Shown piece by piece: positions 11,266 through 23,177 of a stretch of DNA of 64,000 nt. The position numbers and the translations under genes were made by a program. Under the pieces are notes generated by a model that did not search any database, had not been told where the DNA came from, and saw only the letters and a list, made by a program, of their open reading frames with translations. This stretch comes from Oreohelix idahoensis (taxonomy: Eukaryota; Mollusca; Gastropoda; Stylommatophora; Oreohelicidae). The first letter of the stretch is position 1, and every line of letters begins with the position of its first letter. The stretch covers positions 729,792-793,791 of the forward strand of contig JAMPIV010012152.1 in assembly GCA_024509875.1 (NCBI GenBank), in the 5' to 3' direction.

Positions 11266-12187
11266 TTAAGAATACTAACTGAGGAATAGACAGTAGAGTG
11301 GGATGGTGTGATGGAATACATTGATACAGCGATAAAATCCTCCATTATAAATATAAAAGTTAAAATAAAATGTAGGGATAAAATATAGTTAAGATACGCT
11401 GCTACTTTTTCGCTCACGCCACAAGCGCGTTGATTTGGTAGACAGTACCATCGTTTTCTAGTGTCCTTGAAAACAAACTATTTATAACATGGGGACACGA
11501 AACGCCTATTCGTTCAGACGGGGTAAGAAAAGGAGGGAAGAGAAAAATGATGCCGTCTGCACGCGTTAGAACCTAAACTAGCATACGCGCGAACTTGTAG
11601 TTAGTGGTTTGAAAATACGATGTAAATATAAGAACATGTAGTCAATTGGTCACGAAAACCGGTTTAGCTCTTGTCTAGAATGACGTAATTCCCACGTACT
11701 ACGGGAGAATCACGTATTTAGCTTGAAAATAGTGCAAAAAGACATGAATAGATTGAAAGTATAGAAAAAATATGGAATTCCTTAATAATAGGTTTAGAAT
11801 CACAAAAGTTAGCTAGTTTAAGAGCTTATCTTTTCCTGACAAATAATATGCTTTCAAATAAAAGGACGAACAGATAAATCGGAAGTTATTGACAAAAGAC
11901 TGATTTGTTCGATGCAGACTCGCAAACACATGTTAGTTTGCAGCCACTATAAGTTACATTTTGACGCGTCCTTGAGACAAAGGCAGAAAAAAAATTACAT
12001 ATATATAAGGGGGAGACAAGGCGGATAGAATCTAAAAATATCTTAGCAGTAGAAATCTAAGAAGTGGGTGAGAGAAAATTTGGATAGTTTTTTGTAGTTG
12101 GTCTCAAAAACCAAGTCTAATTTTGTGAAATGACAAGTTCGGACATGACCGACCGACAGAAATACACTACACATTGGACCAAAATTG
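11266..12187. other. Spacer left of LTR element 1
   Basis: No coding signal. If the left LTR of element 1 really begins further upstream (see the 12188-13629 entry), its first bases would lie in the last part of this interval. Confidence 0.4.
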
Positions 12188-13629
12188 GACATTTATGTTT
12201 GAAATTTTAAATTGTAGAGGGGAAGTACTCTCATTGGACGGAATAGTTAATGTTATTGGAAAATTTGCCGGCAAAGTGCGTTTTGTTGAAGACTGTCCAT
12301 ACAAGCAGATCGTTGAGGCTAAGAAGTTTGTCGTCCATTGAAGATATATGCTAATAGTAGTGGGACGCCCTAGTCTAGCCAGCAGCTCAGCTGAGTTTGT
12401 GCTAATTCAACGTTTCTGTGTATTTCGTTGAATTTTGTGGTAAGATTGAACTTATTAACCTTTCATTTAACATTTTAAGGGAGAGATACTGACATGCAAT
12501 AAAAATGGTTTACGACAAGTAAGTACATATTCTAGGTCCCCAGCCAAGTCTACAGGGCCTAGAGGCGGATGAATAATATGAAAAAAATATATCCAAAAAT
12601 GTAGAATACAGATCTTTATTTCAGGAGATCAATGGGAACATATCACCCACCTTATTGTATGGAAGAAAGAGATTAATGATAATATTTCAGATGCAGTGCA
12701 GTCCTTGGAGGAGAGGAATGGGAACTAGTGTTACCTGTTACATCATTGATGTAGATCTTCTGGATTGGTCAGAGAGATCTGACTCATGTCTTTATTTCAT
12801 GCCATTGTTGTTTATAATTACGGTGGAATAGGTATTATGCTGAGACTAGCTTAATTATGTGGTTGCAGGGGTTCTTATCTGGTATTGAGCTGGTGCCAGG
12901 TCTCCCAAGTGGTCAACACTGTTTGTAGAACTGCCTGCCTTTTGTAACTCTGAGCCAAGGTGGAGAGAGCTGGAGTTTCATCTATCGTCCCAGGCCAGAT
13001 AAGTGATTTTGGCCTGACTTGCGTGGATTCATCAATCTAGTTTATAATTAAATAACCACATTGTGAACAAGCAAACTATTCCACCTATAAACTGTACAAC
13101 AACACCAATAAACTTGATAGGTGGGGACATAAGGATGATGTAAATACCCGACCAGACATCGAGAAATATAGAAGAAAGACTCTAGATTTAAAATCAGTAT
13201 TCGTGAATTTTAAAATATATGAATAACCATTGTTTCTTTTGTTGTTTGATTACTTGTAAATATAATACCATTGATTGTTTTGAGTTGAAAGTCCTGACTA
13301 GAAAATTCTAAGTTCAGGACAAAATAAATTTTGAAAAAAAATTGTATAATACTAAACTTTACACAGAGTGTTAGTCAATTTAATCATAGGAATTAATATT
13401 TGTTTTTGTGGTTGTGTTAGTGTAATAAATTACCTCCACACCATACTTTCATTACCCTAGACATTAGACGTAGCTATCAGACATACTAGTCAAGAATAAG
13501 CCTGATTGAGGTCGTAGGTGGTAGTAGCAAGGTACTCTGTAAACTCACCAAAACTGTTATCCTCAGGGACCTTCACAACTGACCTCATTCAGTACACTAA
13601 GTCCCCATATAACATCAAAACCCACCACA
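12188..13629 (+). repeat. 5' LTR of element 1
   Basis: It is nearly identical to 18307-19745. A TG start is at 12196 (TGTTTGAAATT) and the end is CCCACCACA at 13629. The homology also includes the eight bases before that TG. The hairpin sits close to the right copy and may have removed its true beginning, so the real 5' edge could lie further left. No protein-coding frame is seen inside. Confidence 0.85.
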
Positions 13630-13634
13630 TATAT

Positions 13635-13652
13635 TGGGGTCTCCTGTTCCGG
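13635..13652 (+). promoter_or_regulatory. Candidate tRNA primer-binding site, element 1
   Basis: Five bases after the LTR, TGGGGTCTCCTGTTCCGG begins with TGG, the complement of a tRNA CCA end, as expected for a minus-strand primer site. The tRNA was not identified. Confidence 0.4.
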
Positions 13653-13855
13653 GATTAGAACTATTAAATTATAAATTTGTATAAATTCAACATTGTCCAT
13701 AAAATTTAAAAAAATATTCATAATGAAATATCCAAAGTGGAGAGTAAGAGTTGATGAGTCCTCGCAGCCAGAGTTAATTAAGTAATTAGAGTATTACCTT
13801 GTTAATTAGAAGTTGTCAATTGTCTTAGACCTTGTTAGAATTTGTGTGAAATAGA

Positions 13856-15160
13856 ATGGCTGACCTAGCCAAATTCAGATCGGCTGCTGTGCTGACTGCG
13901 AAAGAAATGAACATGGAAGGGCAGGTTTTAATCCAATATGTCACTTCAGAATGTGATAAGTATACTGAAAGGGAAGATAGGAAGTTAGCAGAAGAAAGAA
14001 AATTACAGTTACAAATTGAGGCTGACAAAGAAATTAAGAGGCTGCAGATTGAGGCTGACAAAGAGGCTAGGGCATTGGAGGCGGATAGGGTGGCTGAAAT
14101 AAAGCGGCTCCAATTGGAAGAGAAGAAATTAGAAGCAGAGGAAAGAAGATAAGCAACAGAAAGAGAAGAAAAGAGACTGGCTGCTGAAAGGGAAGCAGAG
14201 GAAAGGAGATTAGCAACAGAAAGAGAAAAAAAGAGACAGACTGCTGAAAGGGAAGCAGAAAAGGAGGAGAAGAGATTACAAAGGGAGCACGAGTTACGAC
14301 TAAGGGAGTTGGAATTTCAAAGCCATGCTCCTGAAAATGGTGCCAGCCCCTTTCCCTCCGATGCCACTGCTAGTCAGGGAGCCTCAACTTCAGCTATGGG
14401 TTTTCATTTAGACCATTTTTTCAGAAAGACGATGACATAGAAGGGTATTTAAGTAGGTTTGAACTTTTGGCTACCACGTATGGGTTAGAGAGAGAGAGAG
14501 AGGTGGAGCCTCAAGTTATCCCAGGGGCTTAAGGGTACATTTTATGAAGTTTTTGCCGAAATGAATAGAGACGACCAAGACAATTATGACATGTTAAAGC
14601 ACGCTCTGTTATTAAGATATGAAAAGAATGGTGAATTTTATCGTAGGAAGTTTAGAAATCCCAAGCTTTTGTCTGGGGAGACATACCACCAATTCTCTGC
14701 CAGACTGGAAACCTATTTGGAGAAATGGACTGCTCTGGGAAAGACCCAAGATCTTAAAGAAATGATCATGATAGAGCAATTAAGAGAGTCCATGGCTCCA
14801 GACCTGAGAAAGTTTCTCATGGAACAAGGTGCAGAGAGGTTGGGTGAGGTATTGAATGTCGCCGAGAGGTATCAAGCAGCCCAGGCAGAGGTAGCTGGCA
14901 CTAAAAAGAAACATATAGAGAATTTAAGGCCACACATAACTTTAATAAATTTGATAACAAGGAACAAGGTAACAAAGATAAGGCAAATTTTGATAGGCCA
15001 CGTAATGATTATCGTGATAGAACCCCACAGTTCAATGACCAAAAATATAATGAAAGAAGACCTTTTAACAAAGGAAAGAAGTGGTGTAAATGGTGTAAGA
15101 AGGACAACCATGACACCGAAGTTTGTAAAAGGAAACCTCCTAACTTTGCTGCAATGAAAT
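13856..15160 (+). pseudogene. Gag of element 1, frameshifted
   Basis: The ATG at 13856 opens MADLAKFRSAAVLTAKE, followed by a strongly charged coiled coil of repeated AEERRLATERE-like blocks. A TAA interrupts the frame at 14150. The capsid-like part resumes at 14561 (MNRDDQDNYDMLKHALLLRY and YHQFSARLETYLEKW) after a frameshift near a (GA)n run at about 14490. A CCHC zinc knuckle (CKWCKKDNHDTEVC, 15085-15126) lies in yet another frame. Gag would package element RNA in cytoplasmic particles. As read, the gene cannot make a full-length protein. Confidence 0.8.
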
Positions 15161-15233
15161 CGGGGAACCAGAGATTAAAGGTTAAACCTATTGGACAGCA
15201 TGAACCTTATCACCCCCAGTTTGTGAGGATGTT

Positions 15234-15563
15234 GTTTGTAACGGAGTCACCATAAAATGCTTGTACGATACAGGTTTGGATTTTGATTCAGTTGTGAGGG
15301 CTGGTATAGTGAACCCAGGTCAGTATACCACAGAAACAGTGGAGATACAAGGGGCGACTAAGGATATACCACTCAGGACACTTCCCATCGCCAGGATAAC
15401 TGTAAAAACTCGCTATGTGGAAGGAGAAATCAGGACAGCAGTGATAGATGAACCAATCTACCCTCTGATATTAGGGTGTAGATGTCTTCTTGGGGAATCC
15501 CAAGAGTCCTGTGATCATGGCGACAGTGCAGACCAGGTCACAGTCAAAGGAAGAAGGAGGTGA
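15234..15563 (+). pseudogene. Retropepsin-like protease of element 1
   Basis: The frame around 15261 reads CLYDTGLDFDSVV, a D-T-G aspartic protease active site of the dimeric retropepsin type. It ends with PLILGCRCLLGE, resembling the flap/ILG region. It would cleave the Gag-Pol polyprotein. It overlaps the start of the integrase frame (15490) in a different phase, so a frameshift, natural or by decay, separates them. Confidence 0.7.
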
Positions 15564-16842
15564 TCCTATAAATACTCGTCCAGAGGAGATGAGGAAGGCG
15601 CAGGCTGAGGATAGGACACTCAAACCATGTTTTAAAAAAATGCCCAAATGTCACACACCTCCAAGCAAGGGAGATTATTATATGAAGAACAAATTGCTAT
15701 ACAGGAAGGCCGGAACTGGAACAAATGGTCACAGCCAGCTGGTTCTTCCCACTTCATATAAGGAGAAAGTGATGGAACTAGGGCATGCGATTCCCTTCAG
15801 TGGTCACATGGGGATCAGCGCCACAGGACAGCGTATAGCTTGTCATTACATCTGGCCAGGGATAACAGAAGATATAAAAAGATATGTAAAATCCTGTCCA
15901 GAATGTCATAGGGTAGCTCCAAAGCATTGGACTGCTCCTGCAACTCTAGGGGAAATGCCCATAGTGGGAACACCTTTTGAGAGGGTTGCAATGGATATTG
16001 TGGGACCTCTCACTCGGACCAAGAGGAGGAACAGTTACATCCTTACTCTGGTAGACACTTGTTCTATGTGGGGAGAGGCGGTAGCCCTGTCGTCAATTGA
16101 TACGAAACATGTGGCAGAGGCATTACTTACAATATTCACAAGATTAGGATTCCCGCACCAAATCTTGACTGATAATGGCTCACAGTTCAAGGGGAAACTA
16201 ACAGAAGAAGTTTTTAAGCTATTTCAAGCCAGACACTTTCATTGTAGCCCGTAATTTCCACAAGGGAACGGCCAGGTAGAGAGGTTCAATGGGATTCTTA
16301 TTTCTATCCTGAGAAAGCTGGCACATGAGAAACCTGATATGTGGGATCAATTTTTGCCCGCTGCGTTGTTTGCGTACCGGGAAGTTCCACATAGTTCAAC
16401 CGGGATGGCACCCGCAACCCTGTTATTTGGCAGGCCAATAAAAGGTCCACTAGAAGCATTGTTAAGGACCTGGACAGATGAGAAGGCAGAAGAGATTGTT
16501 ACCTCATCATATCAATATGTGAACGAGCTGACCACTCGTCTGAAAGCTGGATGGAAACTGGCAAATGATAATGTGAGACAAGCCAGGAAGAAACATGCAG
16601 CTTATTTTAATAGGAAAGCAAAGGACAGAGAATTAGCTGTGGGATAGAAAGTACTTATTCTACTACCCGGCAGCAATAATAAGTTGCAAATTGGATGGCA
16701 AGGTCCATATACGGTTCTAGAGAAGGTGTCTAGAACAAATTATAAAATTGACAAAAAGGGGAAGGAGAAAATATATCATGTGAACCTTTTAAAGAAGTAT
16801 CTGGACAGACAAATCCAGGAAGGCACCCCTTTGCTGACCTAG
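15490..16842 (+). pseudogene. Integrase of element 1 (upstream of RT)
   Basis: An N-terminal zinc-binding domain shows GHAIPFSGHMG with CPEC downstream (HHCC). The catalytic core contains MDIVGPL (first Asp), LTDNGSQF (second Asp) and QVERFNG (Glu). A C-terminal GPY module (IGWQGPYTVLEKV, about 16693-16731) closes it. The frame stays in phase with RT, but in-frame stops fall at 16252 (CSP then stop, where a residue of the usual SPYHP motif is expected), 16645 and 16840. Integrase inserts element cDNA into the chromosome. Its place before RT defines the Gmr1-like order. Confidence 0.85.
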
Positions 16843-16857
16843 GCTATCGCAACCGAA

Positions 16858-17928
16858 ATGAAAAAGGAACCACACACCTCACATGAATACCCATTACACC
16901 CCTGTGAGACAGCTGCACAGGTAAAAGTCAGTAAGCACCTGACTAAAAATCAGAGGGAGAGAGTTCAACAGGTTCTGGAGGAACATACAGATGTGTTAAC
17001 AGACAAACCGGGGCATACTAATTTGCTAGAGTATGATATGAAGCTGGTAGACACAACACCAATCTGTATGAGAGCCTATTCTGTTCCGTTCGCTAAGGAG
17101 AAAGCATTGAAAGAGGAGATAGATTATTTGTTGAAAGAGGGGATTATTTCTCACAGTGAATCTTCTTTTAGCTCCAGTGTAGTTTTGTTGAGGAAACCGT
17201 CTGGAGAACATAGACTGTGCAAAGATTACAGGAATTTGAATGCTGTCACAGAAGGTCAGGTAGATCCATTGCCGGACACAAAACAGTTATTTGCCAGACT
17301 GAACAAGTCAAAATATTTTTCGAAGGTGGATCTTTGCAAAGGCTATTACCAGATTCCAGTGAAGCCTGAGGTTCGACCTTATTTAGCTTTTAGCACATCG
17401 GAAGGGCATTATGAATTCAACATGTAGCCATTTGGATTGAAAAATGCTCCGAGTGTGTTTTCTAGGATGATGCGCAAATTGTTGGATCCCTTGAATAATC
17501 CATGTATCACGAATTTTATGGATGATATCCTCATCGCTACAGAAACATTTGAAGAACACGTTAACTCTTTGAATATGCTATTTGATAGGCTCAGAGAAGC
17601 AAACTTGACTGCTAGACCAACAAAATGTTGTATTGGATGCAAAGAGTTGGAATTCTTGGGACATACTGTATATCAGGGTAACATGACCCCTGACCCCAAG
17701 AACTTGGAAAAATTGCAGAGAGCACCTAGACCACAAACAAAGAAAGACGTGCGATCATTCGTGTCGTTGTGTGGTTTTTACCAAAAATGTATCAAAAATT
17801 TTAACTCTATATGTGCTCCTCTGACTGATTTGATTCGCAAAGGAAATCCAGATAAAATTGTTTGGTCAGCGCAGTGTGAATTGGCATTCCAAGAGTTAAA
17901 GGAAAAACTCACTAGCAAGCCTATTCTA
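16858..17928 (+). pseudogene. Reverse transcriptase of element 1
   Basis: Typical Ty3/gypsy RT blocks appear in order: LLRKPSGEHRLCKDYRNLN, FSKVDLCKGYYQIP, PFGLKNAPSVF, the catalytic FMDD box (NFMDDILIATET), LEFLGH and a connection region ending LTSKPIL. A TAG at 17425 replaces the tryptophan expected just before PFGL. The RNase H domain that should follow is missing, because at 17929 the sequence becomes the arm of a hairpin. The RT is in the same frame as integrase. Confidence 0.85.
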
Positions 17929-18264
17929 GATGGGTTTTGAAAAAAAATCGAAAAAAGGTAATTCGTCTTACGAGGACAAGAGACAAAGAAAATAGTCTAC
18001 GTTACGGCCACAAGGCCTTCGTCAGGAAAAGAAAGACAGTGAAGGCTACGCGCTTACAAACAGACAGCGATTTTGATAGAATTTCGGTTCTTGCCTTCAG
18101 GGAAGTACCCAGTTTTTATTTTATTTAGTTTTTATGTGTCCTATCTAGCCTTCACTTTCTTTCCTTTCCTGACGAAGGCCTTGTGGCCGTTACGTAGACT
18201 ATTTTCTTTGTCTTTTGTCCTCGTAAGACGAATCACCTTTTTTCGATTTTTTTTCAAACCCATC
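17929..18264. repeat. Inverted-repeat (hairpin) insertion in element 1
   Basis: The left arm 17929-18048 and right arm 18146-18264 are reverse complements with only a few mismatches, separated by a 97-bp loop. The hairpin sits exactly where RNase H and the polypurine tract of element 1 should be. It therefore either inserted with a deletion or arose by template switching. It encodes no protein. Each arm contains a CCTGACGAAGGCC...GGCC word (see 18160-18200). Confidence 0.85.
18160..18200 (+). ncRNA. Possible degenerate hammerhead-ribozyme core
   Basis: CTGACGA (18169-18175) followed by a small GGCC/GGCC stem and then GTTAC resembles a hammerhead core, CUGANGA-stem II-GAAAC, except that GAAA reads GTTA here and GTAA in the other arm. 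Hammerhead motifs with tiny stem II are known in animal Penelope-like and other retroelements. The mismatch in the invariant GAAA makes present activity unlikely. The resemblance may be chance. Confidence 0.3.
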
Positions 18265-18306
18265 CATCGTATTCCACGTCTTACCGCAGTTCCCCTCCAC
18301 TTCCTC

Positions 18307-19745
18307 GACATTTATGTTTGAAATTTTAAATTGTAGAGGGGAAGTACTCTCATTGGACGGAATAGTTAATGTTATTGGAAAATTTGCCGGCAAAGTGCCA
18401 TTTTGTTGAAGACTGTCCATACAAGCAGATCGTTGAGGCTAAGAAGTTTGTCGTCCATTGAAGATATATGCTAATAGTAGTGGGACGCCCTAGTGTAGCC
18501 AGGAGCTCAGCTGAGTTTGTGCTAATTCAACGTTTCTGTGTATTTCATTGAATTTTGTGGTAAGATTGAGCTTATTAAGATTTCATTTAACATTTTAAGG
18601 GAGAGATACTGACATGCAATAAAAAATGGTTTACGACAAGTAAGTACATATTCTAGGTCCCCAGCCAAGTCTACAGGGCCTAGAGGCGGATGAATAATAT
18701 GAAAAAAAAAATATCCAAAAATGTAGAATACAGATCTTTATTTCAGGAGATCAATGGGAACATATCACCCACCTTATTGTATGGAAGAAAGAGATTAATG
18801 ATAATATTTCAGATGCAGTGCAGTCCTTGGAGGAGAGGAATGGGAACTAGTGTTACCTGTTACATCATTGATGTAGATCTTCTGGATTGGTCAGAGAGAT
18901 CTGACTCATGTCTTTATTTCATGCCATTGTTGTTTATAATTACGGTGGAATAGGTATTATGCTGAGACTAGCTTAATTATGTGGTTGCAGGGGTTTTTGT
19001 CTGGTACTGAGCTGGTAACAGGTCTCCCAAGTGGTCAACACTGTTTGTAGAACTGCCTTCCTTTTGTAACTCTGAGCCAAGGTGGAGAGAGCTGGAGTTT
19101 CATCTATCGTCAAAGGCCAGATAAGTGATTTTGGCCTGGCTTGCGTGGATTCATCAATCTAGTGTATAATTAAATAACCACATTGTGAACAAGCAAACTA
19201 TTCCACCTATAAACTGTACAACAACACCAATAAACGTGATAGGTGGGGACATGAGGATGATGTAAATACCCGACCAGACATCGAGAAATATAGAAGAAAG
19301 ACTCTAGATTTAAAATCAGTGTTAGTGAATTTTAAAGTATATGTATAACCATTGTTTATTTTGTTGTTTGATTACTTGTAAATATAATATCATTGATTGT
19401 TTTGAGTTGAAAGTCCTGACTAGAAAATTCTAAGTTCAGGACAAAATAAATTTTGAAAAAAAATTGTATAATACTAAACTTTACACAGAGTGTTAGTCAA
19501 TTTGATCATAGGAATTAATGTTTGTGGTTGTGTTAGTGTAATAAATTACCTCCACACCATACTTTCATTACCCTAGACATTAGACGTAGCTATCAGACAT
19601 ACTAGTCAAGAATAAGCCTGATTGAGGTCGTAGGTGGTAGTAGCAAGGTACTATGTAAACTCACCAAAACTGTTATCCTCAGGGACCTTCACAACTGACC
19701 TCATTCAGTACACTAAGTCCCCATATAACATCAAAACCCACCACA
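18307..19745 (+). repeat. 3' LTR of element 1
   Basis: Near-identical partner of 12188-13629, ending CCCACCACA. The 40 bases before it (18265-18306) are neither hairpin nor a recognisable polypurine tract. This fits loss of the natural junction. Confidence 0.85.
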
Positions 19746-19812
19746 GATGGAAGTCTGAAGGCCAGACATGCTTATAAATTGTTCAAGGCTCCATCAAGAA
19801 TGTGTCAGGTAT

Positions 19813-22351
19813 CTACTTACTTACTCAGTCGTTTCCCTTCTACCATGAGGTGTAGAGGTTTGGAAGAGAGAGAGCGCCAGACTATCCTATGGGCTGTCTT
19901 TCTCCTGGCCTGGTTCTATTTTAGTCCTCAATCCTTCAAAGATTGTCTAATGTTGTTCTCCCACCGGGCTCTGGGTCGTCCTGGGGTTCTGGATCCATGG
20001 CTCTTTGTTTCCCATGCTTGTCGTGGTAGCCGATCTTCTCCCATTCTGCAGACATGGCCAAACCATCTTAGTTGGGACTGTTCTACTTGGGTCTGCAGGG
20101 GGTGGGATTTTAGGCATTGACGTATCGTCTGCTTGCGGACCATGTCTCTTATTGTTACCTCAACTACCTTCATCAGATACCCAATTTCTGAGGCTTGGAT
20201 CTGGCATTTGTGGGTTGTAGTCATTGCCCATGACTCGCATCCATATGTCAAGACTGAGACATAGGTGGAGCGGTATACAGTCATCTTCGTTTTCGTATCA
20301 ACCTCTCTCTTGCTGAGGAATCCTCGATTTATGGCCTGAAAAAGTCTCCCAGCTGCTGCTTTTCAAGTGGCCAACTCTTCTTTGATGCCTTCTTTTTGAT
20401 CTATAATAGCTCCGAGGTATTTAAAGTGGTCGACCTGCTCCAGGACCTGTTCTCCCAGCTTAATCTGTTGTCTTCTTTCTTCTCGTGATATCGCCATGGA
20501 TTTTGTTTTAGAGCTGCTTTTGACCATCCATATCTTCTCCAGCTCTTCCTTCCAGACTTGCAGGTTGGATTGGAGATGTGCCTCTTATTTAGAAATCAGG
20601 GCAACATCATCAGCAAATGCCAGCTCTGAAATACAGACCTGTCTCATCTTCCAGTACCCCACTGAATACTTTCTTGTTCTCTTTTCACATGCCTTGATGA
20701 CATCGTCCATGAAGAGTATGAAAAGATAAGGTGACAGGATATCACCTTGTCTTACACCAGTGGTGGTTCTGAACACTTCTGACTTATGGTTTGCTGTCCT
20801 CACATAATTTCGGCACGACTTGTAGAAGCTCTGTATAGCATGAATCAGAGGTGCTGGAATGTTCTTCCTTGCCAAACAGTCCAACAGTTTGCTCCAGGGG
20901 ACCCTGTCAAACGCCTTTTCCAGATCTATGAAACAAAGATGGATCTCACTCTTATACTCAAGGACCTTTTCACTCAGCTGTCTGAGTGTGAAGGTTAGGT
21001 CTTGAGTATTTCGGTTTGCTCAGAATCCGCACTGGACCTCATCCACTTGTGGCTCAGCTAGGCGTCGGAGTCTCTGCTCTAGGATTCTAGAGTAGATTTT
21101 ACCAGGGACACTGAGAAGGGATATGCCTCAATGGTTTCCACATTGTCGATTGTCACCCTTTTTGAAAATTGGTGTTATGATGGCAATCTCCCAATCCTTT
21201 GGTATGGTCTTGTTGCAGCATGCTGCCTGTAGGACCATTAAGATTAATGGGTCGCCTGATGCTCTCATGTACTTAACCATTTCTGGTGATGTACCATTAT
21301 GCCCTGCTGCTTTGCCCATCTTGATTTTCTCCAGTGCTGTCTTCAGTTCTTCCATCTTTATGTCATCTTCACCATCATTAGTTTTCTCATCTGTGCTAGT
21401 GGTTATCATTTCTGATGCTTGACCTTGCTCACCATCCACGAGTTGTGAGAAATATTCTTTCCATCTTTCCATTACTTCCTTCGCGACAGTAAGCAATTTG
21501 CCTTGCTTGTCCTTTATAAATTTGAGACGGCATTGTTTTTCCGTCCTCATGTTCTTTAGGGTCTTATAGAACAATTTCTGGTTTTCTTGCGCATCTTCTC
21601 TAGATTTTCTCCAAATTCCTCCCAGGACTTCTGTTTTGCTGCTAGCACCTTGTTCTTTACTTCTGTTCTGAATGTCACATATTCTCTATATTTTTCCATT
21701 TGTCCTGTTGTGTTTTTAGCTCCTAAGTATTGTTTCCATGCCATTTTCTTCTCTCTTATTTTCTCTTTTGACTTCCTCTATCCACCAAGGTGTCCTCTTT
21801 CTATTGTTCCCAAGTCGGACTTCACCACATGCTTCTGCAGCAGCTGTCTTTATGATGTCCTTGAATTTAAGCCACAGGGTTTCCAAGTCATCAGGTTGTT
21901 GTTCACCGCTGCAGCAATAAGCCCCTGATATCTGGTCTTAATTTCTGGCTCTATCAGCTTGTAGGTCTTAATGCTCATTTCTCCCGTTCGTTTACTTAAT
22001 TTCTTGCGTGATGTTGGGCAGTTCCTACGCTGAGCAACTCTGTCTTTTGTTCTTTTGATTGTAAGCAGGTAGTGATCACTTCCAATCTCTGGGCCCCTCC
22101 AGACTCTAGCATCCCAGACATATTTGAATGAGCTCCTCCTAACGAAGGCATAGTCAATCACTGACTTCTCATTCTTTGTTGGTTCACATCTAGTGTATGC
22201 ATCTCTTGTAGTTCTTGTAATCAAAAGTTTAAAGCAAACAGGTGATTGGCCTTTTGTGCCTTTGCATGGTGGAGGGGCTGCCTCATTACGGCCACCTTGC
22301 AGGCCGCCCTCCTCCTTTTTCAGCCGGACTTAGGACCGGCCAAGGCGGAGT
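19813..22351 (-). mobile_element. LINE family C (RTE-like), inserted copy
   Basis: It is flanked by the 10-bp TSD TGTCAGGTAT (19803-19812 and 22352-22361). The 3' end on the minus strand is a (TAAG)n microsatellite, a tail type common in RTE-like LINEs. The 5' part (about 22225-22351) is a GC-rich untranslated region that jumps directly into the C-terminal part of the endonuclease. The copy is therefore internally deleted rather than simply 5'-truncated. Short tails of the same family lie at 10179-10381 and 40955-41001. Confidence 0.85.
19928..22224 (-). pseudogene. Endonuclease/reverse transcriptase of LINE C
   Basis: Minus-strand pieces in order are: endonuclease C-terminus with VIDYAFVRR and GSDHYLLTI (21850-22224); RT entry KAAGHNGTSPEMVK and IITPIFKKGD (21128-21574); TGVRQGDILSPYLF and the catalytic FADD box ELAFADDVALISK (20585-20884); and a C-terminal segment with YGCESW, LRWFGHVCRM and TPGRPRARWENN (19928-20284). 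The last segment resembles RTE-clade C-termini. Most of the endonuclease N-terminus is absent and several frameshifts separate the pieces. Confidence 0.8.
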
Positions 22352-22361
22352 TGTCAGGTAT

Positions 22362-23177
22362 GAGATATTTTAAAATATAAGAACCTTACTTTGCAGAGCG
22401 TCTAGATAACATAATATAGAGCATTTCCTGCTAAAATGTAAGAAATATAAAAAACAGAGAAAACCAATATTAGATTATTTGCAGGCAAGCGATTCATACA
22501 TAACTGTGAAGCATGTGTTGAGAATAGATAGACCTAGACAGTTGCACGATTTAGTTAAACAGTATATAACGAGAACTAAAATTAATATGTAAGGACCAAT
22601 GATGGTGTGAGGATAAGGGGTAGTCTGATGGGGTACTCGTGTGCAAGAAGGCAGGTAATTGGTGGATTTGGGGCAACCGCATACACCCCAGAGCTTTCTC
22701 ATCCCTTTTCACGTTTTTAACAACAGAGCAGTGATGAGAGACTTTAATTTTGTTGTTGTTGTTGTTCGTATTAGTGTTTTAGTCTTATTGTTTGTTTTTC
22801 CTTTCTAGGAAAACGTAGGTCACATACACATACATTTATACACAGTTTTGGTTTTGATTTACTCTATTTGGACTGAGTAGAGGGGGGAGGAAGATACTGT
22901 ATTTAGATATCTGAAATAAGATTTTATTGTCTTCAATTTACTACACTATATCTCCTAATTATAACCCATCAAGGTTGAACAGGAAACTTTGTCGCAAAAA
23001 CAATTTAATGCAATTTTTAAAACTGCTCAAATGTATATCATGTCCTTGACACAACCAAACAGGCTGAACATTTTATTATGTTAGTACGTAATTTAATTCA
23101 CGCATAACACAATCAAACTTAAAATATTAAGACCACTATTTGAAGTCCTAAATTTTTCTGTCACATATACCTTTACA
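22362..23177. other. Spacer; contains dispersed repeat copy 3
   Basis: No gene is seen. About 22940-22995 repeats the CTAATTATAACCCATCA...GTTGAACAGGA segment of the dispersed repeat at 6.6 and 8.1 kb. A (GTT)n run is at about 22750-22765. Confidence 0.5.

Larger units (their letters stand above)
12188..19745 (+). mobile_element. LTR element 1: Gmr1-like Ty3/gypsy retrotransposon
   Basis: Two direct repeats of about 1.44 kb (12188-13629 and 18307-19745) bracket gag, protease, integrase and reverse transcriptase, in that order. Integrase before RT is the Gmr1-type arrangement, found in a subgroup of Ty3/gypsy elements, whereas ordinary gypsy elements place integrase last. The polyprotein has stops at 14150, 16252, 16645, 16840 and 17425 and frameshifts in gag. 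RNase H and the polypurine tract are absent: a hairpin (17929-18264) lies between RT and the right LTR. No convincing TSD flanks the element. Confidence 0.85.

Noticed and set aside
18690..18953. 87-codon frame inside the LTR of element 1
   Set aside because: The frame is not conserved in length in the left LTR (one-base indels around 12580) and shows no domain.
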